A stretch of 64,000 nucleotides of DNA from NCBI GenBank assembly GCA_016584305.1, contig JACEEZ010018281.1:232238-296237 (forward strand). Reading direction: 5' to 3'. Shown piece after piece: positions 12,515 to 23,633 of this stretch. Every line of letters begins with the position of its first letter. The stretch's first letter is position 1. Under the pieces are notes generated by a model. It searched no databases. It was not told where the DNA came from and saw only the letters and a program-made list of their open reading frames with translations. Origin of the DNA: Chionoecetes opilio (Eukaryota > Arthropoda > Malacostraca > Decapoda > Majidae). The translations under genes and the position numbers were made by a program.

Positions 12515-13412
12515 CGGGGGTGATGAGGGACTGTCGTGAGTGAGGGCAACACCAAGATCACTGATCTTGTTTTTGCCGATGATGCAGTAATCTTTGCGAG
12601 TCGCTGGAGGTCCCTGTGATGGCTCTCGAGGCGCTGGCACGAGGATGGGGCAAAGCCTTTGGGACTTGAGTCTCCTGGCTCACGACCAACGGTCCAGGTG
12701 TTGGATTTTCGGAGACTTACTAGTGGAAGCAGTACAGGTCTGTCATACTGTACAGTCCAGGAAATGGAGATCCGGAAAGTATTTACATACCTTGGTAGCG
12801 TAGCCATAATGACGGCGGGTCACGTCAAGAAAAAAAGTCTTACGGCGGTATTTGCATAGACACGGTGTTATGGACTCGCTCAGCGGGAGTATTTGGCGTT
12901 GTCGGTACCTGTGCAGAAGGACAAAGATCCGGATCTTCAAGTCGCTTGTGATTCCTGTCTTACTCTATGGTTGTGAGACATGGACACTAAATAGTGACTT
13001 GAAGAGACGAATCAATGCCTTTGGTAATAAGTGTCTTCGCAGAATCATGGGGTATCGCTGGGATGATTACGTGTTAAATCAGCGATTGCACCGTGAGACT
13101 GAATCGAGGCCTATTACCTGCATAGTCCGTCAGCGCCAACTTCGGCTATATGGGCATGTGGCACGCTACCCTGAAACTGATCCTTTCCATCGGGTTGTAT
13201 CTGTAAGAGACAATCCGGCGTGGAGGAGGCCAAGGGGGCGCCCACAAGGCTCGTGGCTGGGGCAAGTTGATGTTTCTTGTCGAGAGCTGCTTGGTATGGG
13301 AAGGGAGCCTGCATGGGGACTCGCGCGTGGTGACCCCCGGGAGTGGCGTCGTAGGGTGGGCGAGGTGACGCGCCCCCCGGCGTATGCCCCCAATGATTGA
13401 TTGATTGATTGA
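12515..13412 (+). mobile_element. RTE-like LINE, 3' part (copy 1)
   Basis: From 12541 this follows the RTE-like element at 29478-31304 closely. The first 300 bp, from the FADD box (about 12570-12581), contain many one-base indels; 12852-13400 is open for 182 codons. That frame carries the C-terminal LINE motifs ILLYGCETW-like (VLLYGCETWTL), FGNKCLRRIMGYRW and RQRQLRLYGHVARYP. It runs to PPAYAPND and then stops inside the terminal TGAT repeats, so the coding end and the element end nearly coincide. Short tandem repeats at the 3' end are typical of the RTE clade. The left side is interrupted by the I-like LINE. Confidence 0.75.
13391..13412 (+). repeat. RTE 3'-terminal (TGAT)n repeat
   Basis: Tandem TGAT/ATTG units mark the 3' end of the RTE copy. 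The stop codon of the RT frame is the first TGA of the array. The same array ends the second copy at 31291-31307. Confidence 0.75.
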
Positions 13413-14165
13413 GGTGTCGTCTGGGTAGGGATGTAAGTAAATCCTTCATGTAAAATAGACTTCATCGGCAATCTTCCCTACAGTCTCACTGACAACTGTA
13501 AGTTTCTTGGCTGGAACTCTGTAACCTCCAAAAACAAGATACGAACGGGTAACAGGTTTCCCCTTCCTGCCTCTACCAATATCATATTCATACAGCATCC
13601 TTCATCACCGACAAGACCCCTGCCTCTCATTCTCTCAGTCATCCTCTACATGCATTCTCTAAGAAATATTTCACACACACAACCATACGACTATCAAAGT
13701 GCACTCCATTACGCATTCCATTTGTCTTTTAACACTGTTCTCTCATCTCATTATACCTATCCACTCTTATATGTCTTTTTTTCTTTGTCTTATAACAAAT
13801 TCTATGTTTTCAAAGAGTGTTGATTGTTGTTTCCTGTGTAATAAAGAGTCTGTTTAATATTATGTTTCATCTCAGTTATCAGATGTTCAGTGTGCTGCCG
13901 TTTAGTGAGTCGCGAGACAAGGCGCTTCTGGTCGCCTCTTGGAGCCCAAACAAAGGCTTGATCCTTGCCTCACATCTCCCTCTTTTCCCGCAGAAGTTTG
14001 AAAAGTATGTATCAGAACCACAATAACTCTATTCCTTTTACTGTTTCTGCATCATGTATGTTAAAGTTAAAAGATGACCCTACTACGTATTTTTCTTTCA
14101 TTTTTATTCATAAATTGCTAAATTACATCTAAACGATCTTTTTTTTATCATCTTTGAGCTTGTAA
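13413..14165. other. No assigned feature
   Basis: Mixed-composition sequence between the RTE 3' end and the microsatellite. A 69-codon frame (13817-14026) is present, but has no motif I recognise and no supporting splice structure that I could define. Nothing else is evident. Confidence 0.4.
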
Positions 14166-14168
14166 TCA

Positions 14169-14760
<592 letters not shown>

Positions 14761-15430
14761 TAATAATAAATTTATTATATTATATTATATATATAATATA
14801 TATTATAATATATAATATATAAAAATTTTAAAAATGACCTCTTTTTTTTTTTTTTATTCTAAAGAAAATTATTTTTTTTTTTTACTCTTTATTTTAACAG
14901 AAAAAATTTTATTTTTTAATATATATAATAAATTTTAAAAAAAAAAAATTAGTTTTAAAAGTAATTTTTGATTCGAAAAAATAAAAAAAAAAGATAAAAG
15001 TAGAGAATAGAATTTTTGTTAATGTTTTTTTGTTTTAATAGTTGGTTTGTTAAAAATAAAATTTAGTATAGAATTTTGGTTGTTATAAGAGGTTTTTAAT
15101 AATGTAATTAGTTAAAGATGTGTGTGTTTTTAATGAAGTGAGAAAAGTGTTTAGAAAAAATTTGATAAAATTTGGGGGGAAAAAAAGAAGATGGGGAAAA
15201 AGATGATAGAAAAAATAAAAATTTTTTTTTAAGAGGGGAAATAAAAGTAAAAAGATAAAAATAAAAAAAAAAAGATTTTAATAATATTTTTAAATAAAAA
15301 TTAAAGGGAAGGAAAAATTAAAATTAGATAAAATAATAATTTATATTATATTATATATAAAAATTATTTTTTAATTATAATATTATATATTATAAAAAAA
15401 AAAAATTTATTATATTTATAATATTTAATA
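14761..15430. repeat. AT-rich low-complexity tract
   Basis: Homopolymer-rich A/T sequence with no visible frame or known repeat. Composition and irregularity suggest low sequence accuracy as well as low complexity. Confidence 0.7.
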
Positions 15431-16180
15431 TAGGGAGGTCCCTTTAAGGAATTGGGTTTCCCAATTAAAAGGGTTTAAAAATTGGGGTTTTTTTTTAAAA
15501 AATTTTTAAAACCAAAATCAAACCACCGGGGAAAAGGGGTAAAAATTATCAATTCAAAATAACAGCCCTACCAGCCCCAGGCGGGAAAAAAGGGGGGGTT
15601 TGGTTCCCCCCTCCCCCAGCAAGCCGTGACCTAAAGGGGTTTTAAGCATTTGGAGCGGCCTGCATTTAGGGGTAAATTTGCGGTTGCAGCCCCCAAAATG
15701 GGCGCATCAGGGAACCCCCACAAGGCGTGGGCCTAAGGGTAATTAAGCAATGGCCGTCCGACCTTAGGGTAAAAATTTGCCAGGTGTTCCCGCCCCAACC
15801 TTTGGGACCGCTACAACCCTCTTTTTTATCCCCGCGGGGTCCCCTACAGTAACAATGTTTTTTTTTTGCGTTTCCCTTTTTTTTTTTTTTAATTAAATTT
15901 CAGTTTTTGTTTTATTTTTTTTTTTTGTGCATTTTCTCTTTCAGAATGCTTTTTCTACGAATAGGGGTAGTACAGTGTGGGTAATATAGAAGCTGTGTGG
16001 TTTTTGGTTTGCAAGTTTTTTTAAAATTTAAAAACCCTTTTTTTTTTTTTAAAATTTATGGTCCTGGGAACCCAAAACCCTTATTTTAAACCATTAGTTA
16101 TGTGTTTTTTATACGGGAAATTTTGCTTTTACGATTGCCCGGTGGAACCCAACTGCTCGTATCTTTGGACCTCCCCCTTT
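15431..16180. mobile_element. Small TIR element related to 32457-33250
   Basis: The left end reads gggaggtccc and the right end ctcgtatctttggacctccc, an imperfect inverted pair, each followed by TA-rich DNA. Internally it contains degenerate subrepeats of the form cgtg(a/g)cctaaaggg.taattaagca at about 15626, 15660 and 15727. The same words, reverse-complemented, occur at 32880-33040 in a second copy with clearer TIRs. There is no transposase frame, so it is non-autonomous. Many differences from the sibling are homopolymer-type, so the sequence may be of low quality. Confidence 0.6.
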
Positions 16181-17104
16181 TTAAATATATTATATATATA
16201 TATAATATATAAATATAATATAAATAAATATTTACATATATAAAATTATATTATAATATTATTACATATAATAAAATATATATTATATATAAATTATATA
16301 AAAAATAATTATTTATATATATATATATATATATAAAATTTTAACATATATATATATATATATTAATTAAAATTAATATTATATAATATATACATATTAT
16401 ATATGTAAAATATAAAATATAACATTTTTAAAATTATATATATTATACATTTTATATATAATATAATATAATATTTATTAATAATTAAATATATAATTAA
16501 AATTTTAAAATTAAAACATTATATAATATACATATAATTTTTATATACATAATATATAATACATATATATATATACATATATATATAATATATAATACTA
16601 TATATATAATATAAAATCAAAATATTATATATAATATAAACCCCCCCAAATATATAATATAAAAAAAATTATTAAAATATTATAATATATATATTATAAA
16701 GTATATATATATATAATAATTTATATATAAATATATTAAATAATTAATTAATTAAAATTATAAAAAAAACAAATTTATTTAATATATTTAAAATTTAAAA
16801 AATATTTTTTTTTTTTTTTTTTTTTTAAATATTGTTTATTTTTTATTAAAATAAATTTAATTTTAATTATATATTTTAAAAAAATGTTTTATTGTTTTTT
16901 TTTTCTTTTTTTTCGGGTTTGTTCTCTTTTTTCCTTTAATGATTTTTTTTTTCAAAAAAATTTTCCCCGTTATTTGTTTTTTTTTTTTTTTGCCAACACT
17001 TTCCCCTCGCTGAAAAAAATCAAAACTTTTATTCATTTTTTTAAACTCATTTTCCCTTTTCCCCCCCCATTTTCATGTTTTTCGGGTTNAAAATGAAAGA
17101 AAAC
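16181..17104. repeat. AT-rich then pyrimidine-rich low-complexity DNA
   Basis: Dense TA/ATT words to about 16880, then T-rich and pyrimidine-rich sequence. One ambiguous base (n) stands at 17089. The frame at 16884-17096 is a poly-F artefact of T-runs. No gene is visible. Confidence 0.75.
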
Positions 17105-18790
17105 AAAAAACAACAAAAAATTACGGCAGAAGTAATTGAGTTGGGTGTTTGATGCTAAGTACGGTATTTATCTAGTTGTTTCTTAAACACCTCAACCATG
17201 TTACTATTACTACTTACCTGGAAGAGAGTTGGAAAAAATTACAACTCTATAAAAAAAAAAAGTTCTTCGCTTAGTGACCGAAATCGCTTACTAATGATCT
17301 TGTATCCCTTACTACGAGTAGTACTTGCCAAATAAATATTAAAATAGTCGTTTATGTTAACATTATCGAGCCATGGAACATTTTTAACAATTCTATTAAT
17401 CTCCTTGCACCCTACGTTTTGACAAACTGAAAAAATTTTTAGGTCCTTCAATCGTCTTCGTATGGCTTATTCGCAAGGCGGAATCATTTAGTAAAGTTTC
17501 TTTATACTCTCTCCAGCTTGACTATATCTTTTATATGTAGGGTGACCAGAACTGAATCCAATATTCAAGATGAGGACGAACGATCGCATTGAAAAGTAGG
17601 AATGACTTTTTCCAGACTTACATTCAAAGTTTTCTTATGAAACCAGTTAATATGTTAACCCACTTAACAACTTCTAACAATGATTACTGGGTTGAGATAG
17701 TTGCTTATAATAATCCCCAAGTCTTTTTCTTTGTTAACTTTGGAAACTTCCACGTCCGTCCATTGAGTAGTTACGTAGCGTGAACGTTATTACTTCCTAT
17801 ATGAAAAACTTTACCTTATCGGTATTAAATTTCATCTGCCACTTAATTGCCCAACTAACTAAGCAATCAATGTCAGATTGCAATTGCATCTTATCGGCAG
17901 TTGTGATTACTTTATTCGTTATTTAGTTTGTACGCAAACTTTGAATTTTACAGGTGAGGCCTTCGTCAATATCGTTTACATATATAAGAAAAGTACAGGA
18001 CCTAGCACCAGATCCCTGCGGTACACCATTTAAAAACATTTCACCAGCTATATGCTTTTCCATTAATTACAACGCTTTGCTTTCTCACAGTAAGCCAGTC
18101 TTAAAAACCCAAATTTTAAGATTTCCAGTATGCCAAGCGATTTTAAATTTTTAAGTAAATGCTTATGGGGACTTGTCAAACGCTTTTGCAAGTTCAAGAT
18201 AAATCACATCTACTGCTTTCGTCTCGTCGACGTTCTGTACACGTCATCAAAAAAGTATAGCAAAAATTTTTGAGGCAAGAACGTTTATTACGAAAGCCGT
18301 GCTGGGAGTTTTTGATCTGATTTTTTTCTTCTTAGAATTTTACCACATTGTCTCGTATTAACGTTTCCATTAATTTACAGACTATGGATATGAGCTGATT
18401 GGTCTGTAGTTGCTCAGTTGTGTCAATCACCTTTTTTTCTGTATTGGAGTAAAAAATTGCAGGGTTTTCCCAAATTTCAAGTAAATTTATCAGAATTTAG
18501 GGATTTGTTAAAAAGTATTTAAAGAGGTTTCAAATCTGGTGCTTCGCTTCCTTTAAAAACTCGCAGTGAAATACAGTCCCGGCCCGGGGGATTTGTTTAA
18601 TTTTGAGTTGATCTATTGCTTAACTATTGTATCTAAAGAAATGCGCAATTGATCAATGGAAAATTTCGTTAATTTAATCGCAGCCCACTTTTCCAAATCC
18701 ATTTTTATCTTCAAATTAAATACAGGAACAAGTATTCATTAATACTTCAGCCATCTCGATTCCAAGAAGAATCTAATTGTTTATATTTGT
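17105..18790 (-). pseudogene. Decayed CR1/L2-like LINE (RT part)
   Basis: Minus-strand landmarks appear in order from right to left: QHGFRNKRSC (about 18275-18305), VDVIYLELAKAFDK (first catalytic Asp motif, Asp replaced by Glu, about 18180-18225), NGVPQGSGARS...LIYVNDIDEGL (about 17960-18035), MQLQSDIDCLVSWAIKWQMKFN (about 17830-17890), YWIQFWSPY (about 17535-17560) and a C-terminal SYE-x-RLK-like region with DLKIFSVCQ (about 17420-17451). The fragment 17239-17451 is its open C-terminus. Stops and frameshifts are frequent. No endonuclease part was recognised to the right, so it is probably 5' truncated. Confidence 0.7.
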
Positions 18791-19144
18791 GTCTTTGTTA
18801 ATCATTGTTTTTAACTTGACTTAGTTACTTAGTAGCTGTTATCAAATTATTAATTATATTATTACACATATCATGCCACGGCCCTCTATGAGGCCAGGCC
18901 CTGCTGCTGAGATACCAGCTCCCCCGCCCCCACTATCCTGGCCCCTGCTCTCAAGTGAGTTTAAGAGGGCAAAAGTCATCAGTGATGCATATAAAGGCAT
19001 GTTGAGCTAATATCTACTACATTTTTGCTACGCTTTATAATTTGTTTCAAAATCTTATTCTCTCAAAACCTCTTCCCATTTACATGACTCAAATCTGGGA
19101 AAACTGGATTTGATAAGCAGCTAATACTACCTCTATTTTACTAC
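18791..19144. other. No assigned feature
   Basis: AT-rich with a GC-rich patch (18880-18960). No frame, TIR or known repeat is seen. It separates the LINE remnant from the Tigger-like element. Confidence 0.4.
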
Positions 19145-19397
19145 TACAGTAAACCCTCAAAATTAGCGACCTCATAATTGCCCACTTCACTAATTAGCGA
19201 GTTCATCACAAAAAAAATTTAAATCTTAAAATTGTAAAAAAATTATAAATAAACATGAACGCAAGATAGTTTAAACATGGTGCACAGTTGTATAGTAGAC
19301 CATGGCAATGGTAGAGGGCGCAGCGATCACATAAAGTTGGCAGTCTTTCTCTGTCGTCTCAGTCACGCTCGCTCTCTCAGCACGGGAACACAGTGAA

Positions 19398-19512
19398 GTG
19401 ATAATTACAGTACAGCATGTCTCCAAATTACTTTCATCTCCAGCAGCTGATAACCCTAAACCAAAGCGTATAAAGCATACCTTGACTCTAGAGGACAAAG
19501 TTAAAATAAGCC
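19398..19512 (+). pseudogene. Transposase N-terminal fragment (CENP-B/Psq-type HTH)
   Basis: The peptide PKPKRIKHTLTLEDKVKI resembles the start of the CENP-B-like DNA-binding domain of Tigger-type transposases (basic lead-in, then L-T-L-E-x-K-x-x-I). It breaks off where the SINE-like repeat begins at about 19517; nothing of the DDE domain follows before the right TIR. Confidence 0.6.
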
Positions 19513-19516
19513 TAAA

Positions 19517-19735
19517 TTGGCCTAGAACACCCACATGCTGCCCATTAACTCTAACTTTGATTGCGTGTGCATCGGAAGACACAGGGAGGCGGCATGAGCC
19601 TCTAATCACAGGCGTCACTATAAAAATCCTGCCTGCGCCACCACAGGCGAGGACCAACCATTACAGCCCTCAAGTGAGCCACCAGGGCCTACCATCCCAC
19701 CCCTGGTCATTGCCTACAGGCGCTATAGGCATAGA
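19517..19735 (-). repeat. SINE-like dispersed repeat, copy 1
   Basis: This block is the reverse complement of 45305-45540 over about 210 bp and also matches part of 27950-28085. Shared words include ggtgggatggtaggccctgg, tttatagtgac, ctgtgattagaggctcatg and gggcagcatgtgggtgttct (compared on the minus strand here). It is short, non-coding and dispersed, consistent with a SINE, but I did not identify a tRNA-like promoter or a tail. Confidence 0.65.
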
Positions 19736-19872
19736 TATATATATATATAAAAAATAAAAATAAATAAAAAAATTGAAACGTCATTTTAGGAAGGCGTCAA
19801 GAAGTGCCGAAATTCATGAATTAGCGAGGGGGATTGGAACGTATTCCTCGCTAATTTTGAGGGTTTACTGTA

Positions 19873-20490
19873 CTTCAATCACTATTACTTCTACTGCAGC
19901 CATACATTTCACATATAGTTCTTAAAACTTAAAGAATGAAAATAACGAGAAATATCAGATAAGATTAAGCAACTGAACAATTACATTTAACAGAATGCAG
20001 ACAATGACATATTCACATTAATTACACAACAAATGACAAACAAATAGGATAGAACTTAGATAGGTAAAACTAGATATTAGAAAACTGATAGATAAACACT
20101 TAGATAGCTTAGAACAAGATCAAAAACAGAAAAACTGAATACACGTAACTCATCCCACTCACCAAATGTCGACTCTCAGGAGAGAGTGGGTCACCAGCAT
20201 CATTCATATCAACCTCCTGAAACATTAAACATTATCAATCTTTACTTATTTTTGCCATTACAAAACCCAGAAATTTTGATATCAGATTTTCCATAATCTG
20301 CTTGTACTGAGCTGTATGAGCCAGTATATTTTAAAGTAATTTTCACTAGAAAAATAAGAATACACAAAAATGCACCTCTACATTTCAACACACCAATATA
20401 TTTTGCACTGCACTGTTCCATATTCTATCATTCTATATTGTGCTAACATTCTTTACTTATGTAACCTAATCTTCTACCAACAATCTTGCA
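19873..20490. other. No assigned feature
   Basis: AT-rich unique-looking sequence. No open frame above 60 codons, TIR or repeat is seen. Confidence 0.4.
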
Positions 20491-20494
20491 TTCC

Positions 20495-20640
20495 TTAACC
20501 CTTAGGGTGCCAGGTCCAAATATATTAGGACCCAATCAATGTGTCCTCGTATTGCCAGGTCTGTATATATACTGACTAGATTTAAAATATACCCCAAGCC
20601 CAAACCAGTTGAGATAGGCTGCCAATTATTTTTACCTGAA
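20495..20640. mobile_element. Possible piggyBac-like terminus
   Basis: TTAA at 20495-20498 is followed by CCCTTAGGGTGCC. A TTAA target followed by CCCTT is typical of piggyBac ends. No partner end or transposase was found, so this is a weak call. Confidence 0.25.
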
Positions 20641-21130
20641 GTAGGCCACCCTATGGCCTTTCTTTTCTTTCCTCCCACATTCGCACCCTCAAACCCCTCA
20701 GTTTGCCGTGCATGAAGGCAAGCAAAAAAATGTATAAAAGTTTTTTTTTTAAATAAAATATTTGTACAGCCAAAAATATATGAGTTGGCCCTCCCGTGAT
20801 TTTAACCATAGGAGGACACTCATACATCTAACTTTACGCCCCAACCTACCCCACCCCCGCAGTTGCCGTGCTTTAGGTACAAGCAATCCCACAATACCGG
20901 AAATACAAAAATCTGCCAAGCCGAAAATACTGAAGCTAGCTCTCCCATTTTTTTTTACCCCAAGTAGACCACCCTGAGACCTACCCATCCCCCACACCCT
21001 CCCGAGTCACCGTGCTTGGGTACAAGAAAAATCCCACAATACCAAAAATAAAATCCACCCAGCCGAAAATACTTGTGACCTCTCCAAGTTGACTACCCCA
21101 AGTAGACCCGAGACCATACCCTCCCACCCC
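20640..21130. repeat. Degenerate tandem repeat, about 145-160 bp unit
   Basis: Three successive units can be aligned by eye. Each has a CCGTGC..G..AAG word (20704, 20865, 21009), a caatacc..aaat word, a GCC(A/G)AAAATAC word (20769, 20920, 21062) and a GTAG(G/A)CCACCCT word. The spacing is about 160 then 145 bp. Frames across it are by-products. Confidence 0.65.
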
Positions 21131-21273
21131 CAACAGCCCCCAGAACCCACGAGTGGGTGGTAGGCCTACCAATCAGCCTTTGTGTTTCACCCACAGAGAA
21201 ACCATGTCACGGGCTCTCAAAGATAGTCCGTAGATAGTCCAAGAAGGTTGTAGAGGATGAGGCGACATGGAGC

Positions 21274-21274
<1 letters not shown>

Positions 21275-21309
<35 letters not shown>

Positions 21310-21310
21310 A

Positions 21311-21389
<79 letters not shown>

Positions 21390-21402
21390 TCTCGCTCTCT
21401 CG

Positions 21403-21436
<34 letters not shown>

Positions 21437-21460
21437 TTTCTTTCTAACTTTTTTTTTTTT
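21275..21460. repeat. (TA)n, (CT)n and poly-T microsatellites
   Basis: A short TA array (21276-21303) runs into a CTCTCT array with occasional interruptions (to about 21436), then a T-run (21448-21460). The Ser/Leu frames over it are artefacts. Confidence 0.95.
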
Positions 21461-21671
21461 TAACTATCATTGGAAACAAAAGGGGAGTTGATGTGCTAAA
21501 GTCCTGGCTGGGACCCCAAGGACTATCTATAGCAGTATTAGATTATTCATAACAATAATTATACAAATAATATGGAAAAAGTATAATAATTCTCTAGTAT
21601 AAACTAATACACGAATGATAAAGAAATTATACTAATAACTATACGCAAATAAAAATAATATAAAGCAAGTA

Positions 21672-21830
21672 CAGTACCCTCCCGAGTTTCAGGCTATGCG
21701 AGTTTCGCGATTCGCGAGGAGTCCTAAATTCTTACCATCCCGACTTTCGCGCATTATCTCCCCAAGTTTCGCGCTGCTTCGTACAGGTTTTTTTTTTTTT
21801 TTTGTTTGTGTGTGTTTGTGTGTATTTACC
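21672..21830. mobile_element. TIR end of a CAGTACCC element (pogo-like), left end only
   Basis: After TA (21670-21671) the sequence CAGTACCCTCCCGAGTTTC starts a GC-patterned stretch rich in gttTCGCG words. It is nearly identical to the left end of the element at 43958, including the adjoining T/TG-rich stretch and the junction with the CR1-like LINE 3' end. No matching right end was found near this copy; the other copy has one at 47835. Confidence 0.6.
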
Positions 21831-21872
21831 TAGTTGTATTTATTTACCTAGTTGTAACATACAGGAAAAGAG

Positions 21873-23466
21873 CTATGCTCGTACTGTCCCGTCTCCAAAT
21901 CTACTATTATCCAGCTTGCCTTTGAAGTCCTGAATACTTCTTGCATTAATCACTTTTGCATCAAGGTTGTTCCAGGCTTCTATGCTTCTATACGGGAAGC
22001 TGTATTTTTTTATGTCCCTCTTGCATGTTGTCCTTTTCAATTTCTTCTCATGACCTCTTGTACTTCTATCGTCCCACACAAACAGATCTTCTCTATCAAT
22101 TTTTTCCAGACCCATTGATGCTCTATACACTGCTATAAAATCTCCCCTTTCTCTTCTTTTCTCAAGAATTAGGAGTTTTAGTTTTGAAAGTCTTTCCTCA
22201 TATGGTAAATCTCTCAGGCTTGGAGCCATTTTTGTGGCTGCTCTTTGTATTCTCTAAATCTTCCTTATATCCTTCTGTGGTGACCAAATCGCTGCTGCAT
22301 ATTCCAACCTTGGTCAAATCAAAGATGTTATCAATTTCTTAATCATCTCTTCATCCAGATATTTGAATGCCATTCTTATATTCCTCAGCAACTGATATGT
22401 ATCTCCTTTGATCTTGTTTATATGCTTCTCTGGTGACAAATTGTCCTTAATCCATACTCCCAGATCTTTTTCGAACTTTGTTTTGATCCATTCATTTCCC
22501 ATCGAATACTTTCCTCTCTGTCTCTTTTTGCTACTGCCCACTTCCATCACTTTACACTTTTTAGCATTAAACTCCATTTCCCATAGTTGACTCCATCTGA
22601 AAATCTTATCTAGATCCTTTTGTAAATCCTCACAGTCCTCTTTACTTTCTAATTTTCTTAGTAATTTAGCGAATAAACTCATATAACTGTTCACTCCCTC
22701 TGTCATATCATTTACATAGACCAAGAACATCACTGGGGCCAATACTGATCCTTGAGGAACTCCACTTATCACACTGCACCATTCTGACTTCTGATCTTTT
22801 ATTACTGTTCTCATCTCTCTGTTGCTCAAAAAGTCTTCCATCCACTTCAGCAAACCACCCTTCAATCCTCCTACATGTTCTAGCTTCCAGAGCAGTCTCT
22901 TGTGAGGTACCTTGTCAAATGCCTTCTTTAGGTCCAAGTATATGCAATCGACCCACCCCTCTCTTTCCTGTGTCACATCGATCACTCTCGAGTAATAGCT
23001 TAATAAATTCGTTGTACATGACATTCCTCCTCTAAATTCAAACTGGCCACCTGCGAGTGTGTTTGTCTCTTCCAAATATTTCAACCTTCACAATTTTTTC
23101 ACTCATTTTTGCCACTACATTTGTTAATGATACTGGCCTGTAATTTAATGGTTCTTCTTTGTCTCCTCCTTTGTGAATTGGCACAATATTTGCTCTTTTC
23201 CAATCAAGCGGGACTCTGCTCTCCTTGAGTGAACTCTCAATTACACTATGTAATTATCCTGCTAGTTGGTTACTGCACTCTTTCATAATCCAGTTCGACA
23301 CTCCATCTGGACCCGGGGCTTTTCTCACATCTTGACTTTCCATTAGCCTTTTTACTTCTATTACGTCTACTTTTATGTCTTCCATCATATTTTCTTTTGC
23401 TATTATATTTTTCGTTTTAAATTCACTTTCTCTTGTAAATACAGTCTGTAAGCACTTATTCATCAC
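21873..23466 (-). pseudogene. CR1-like reverse transcriptase, catalytic box deleted
   Basis: Three minus-strand frames make up the RT. 23254-23466 has DVRKAPGPDGVSNWIMKE, the start of the RT core. The gap at 23085-23253 carries LNYRPVSLTN in a shifted frame. 22314-23084 has CIYLDLKKAFDKVPHKRLL and SGVPQGSVLAPVMFLVYVND. 21873-22229 has LPYEERLSKLKLLILEKRR, the C-terminal motif. In the sibling the catalytic strand reads MSLFADDAKLLRK; here it reads MSLFAKLLRK, because nine bases (catcatcag on the plus strand at about 22670) are absent. The deletion keeps the frame but removes both catalytic aspartates, so this RT could not polymerise. Confidence 0.85.
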
Positions 23467-23633
23467 CTCAGCCTATTGTAATGCATCTTCGTACACTATG
23501 CCTTCTACCTTCAGCTTATCTATTCCTTCCTTGTTTTCCATTTTTCCATTTATATATCTATAGAAAAGTTTCGGTTCGTTCTTACATTTTTCTATTAATT
23601 TCACTCATAGTTACTTTCTTTCTCTTCGGATTC

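Larger units (their letters stand above)
19147..19870 (+). mobile_element. Non-autonomous pogo/Tigger-like element
   Basis: The ends are a near-perfect terminal inverted repeat of about 20 bp (left CAGTAAACCCTCAAAATTAG; right is its reverse complement), with TA on both sides at 19145-19146 and 19871-19872. CAGT...CCTC ends with TA duplication fit the pogo/Tigger branch of Tc1/mariner. Inside, plus-strand 19398-19510 encodes a piece of the transposase N-terminal helix-turn-helix. The frame is then replaced by a SINE-like repeat at 19517, and the catalytic domain is missing. At 724 bp it is a MITE-sized internal-deletion derivative. Confidence 0.8.

Noticed and set aside
13817..14026. 69-codon frame as a host exon
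   Set aside because: No splice sites or domain could be defined; the length is within chance.
21257..21491. Ser/Leu-rich frames over the CT array
   Set aside because: Translation of a CT dinucleotide repeat in different frames.
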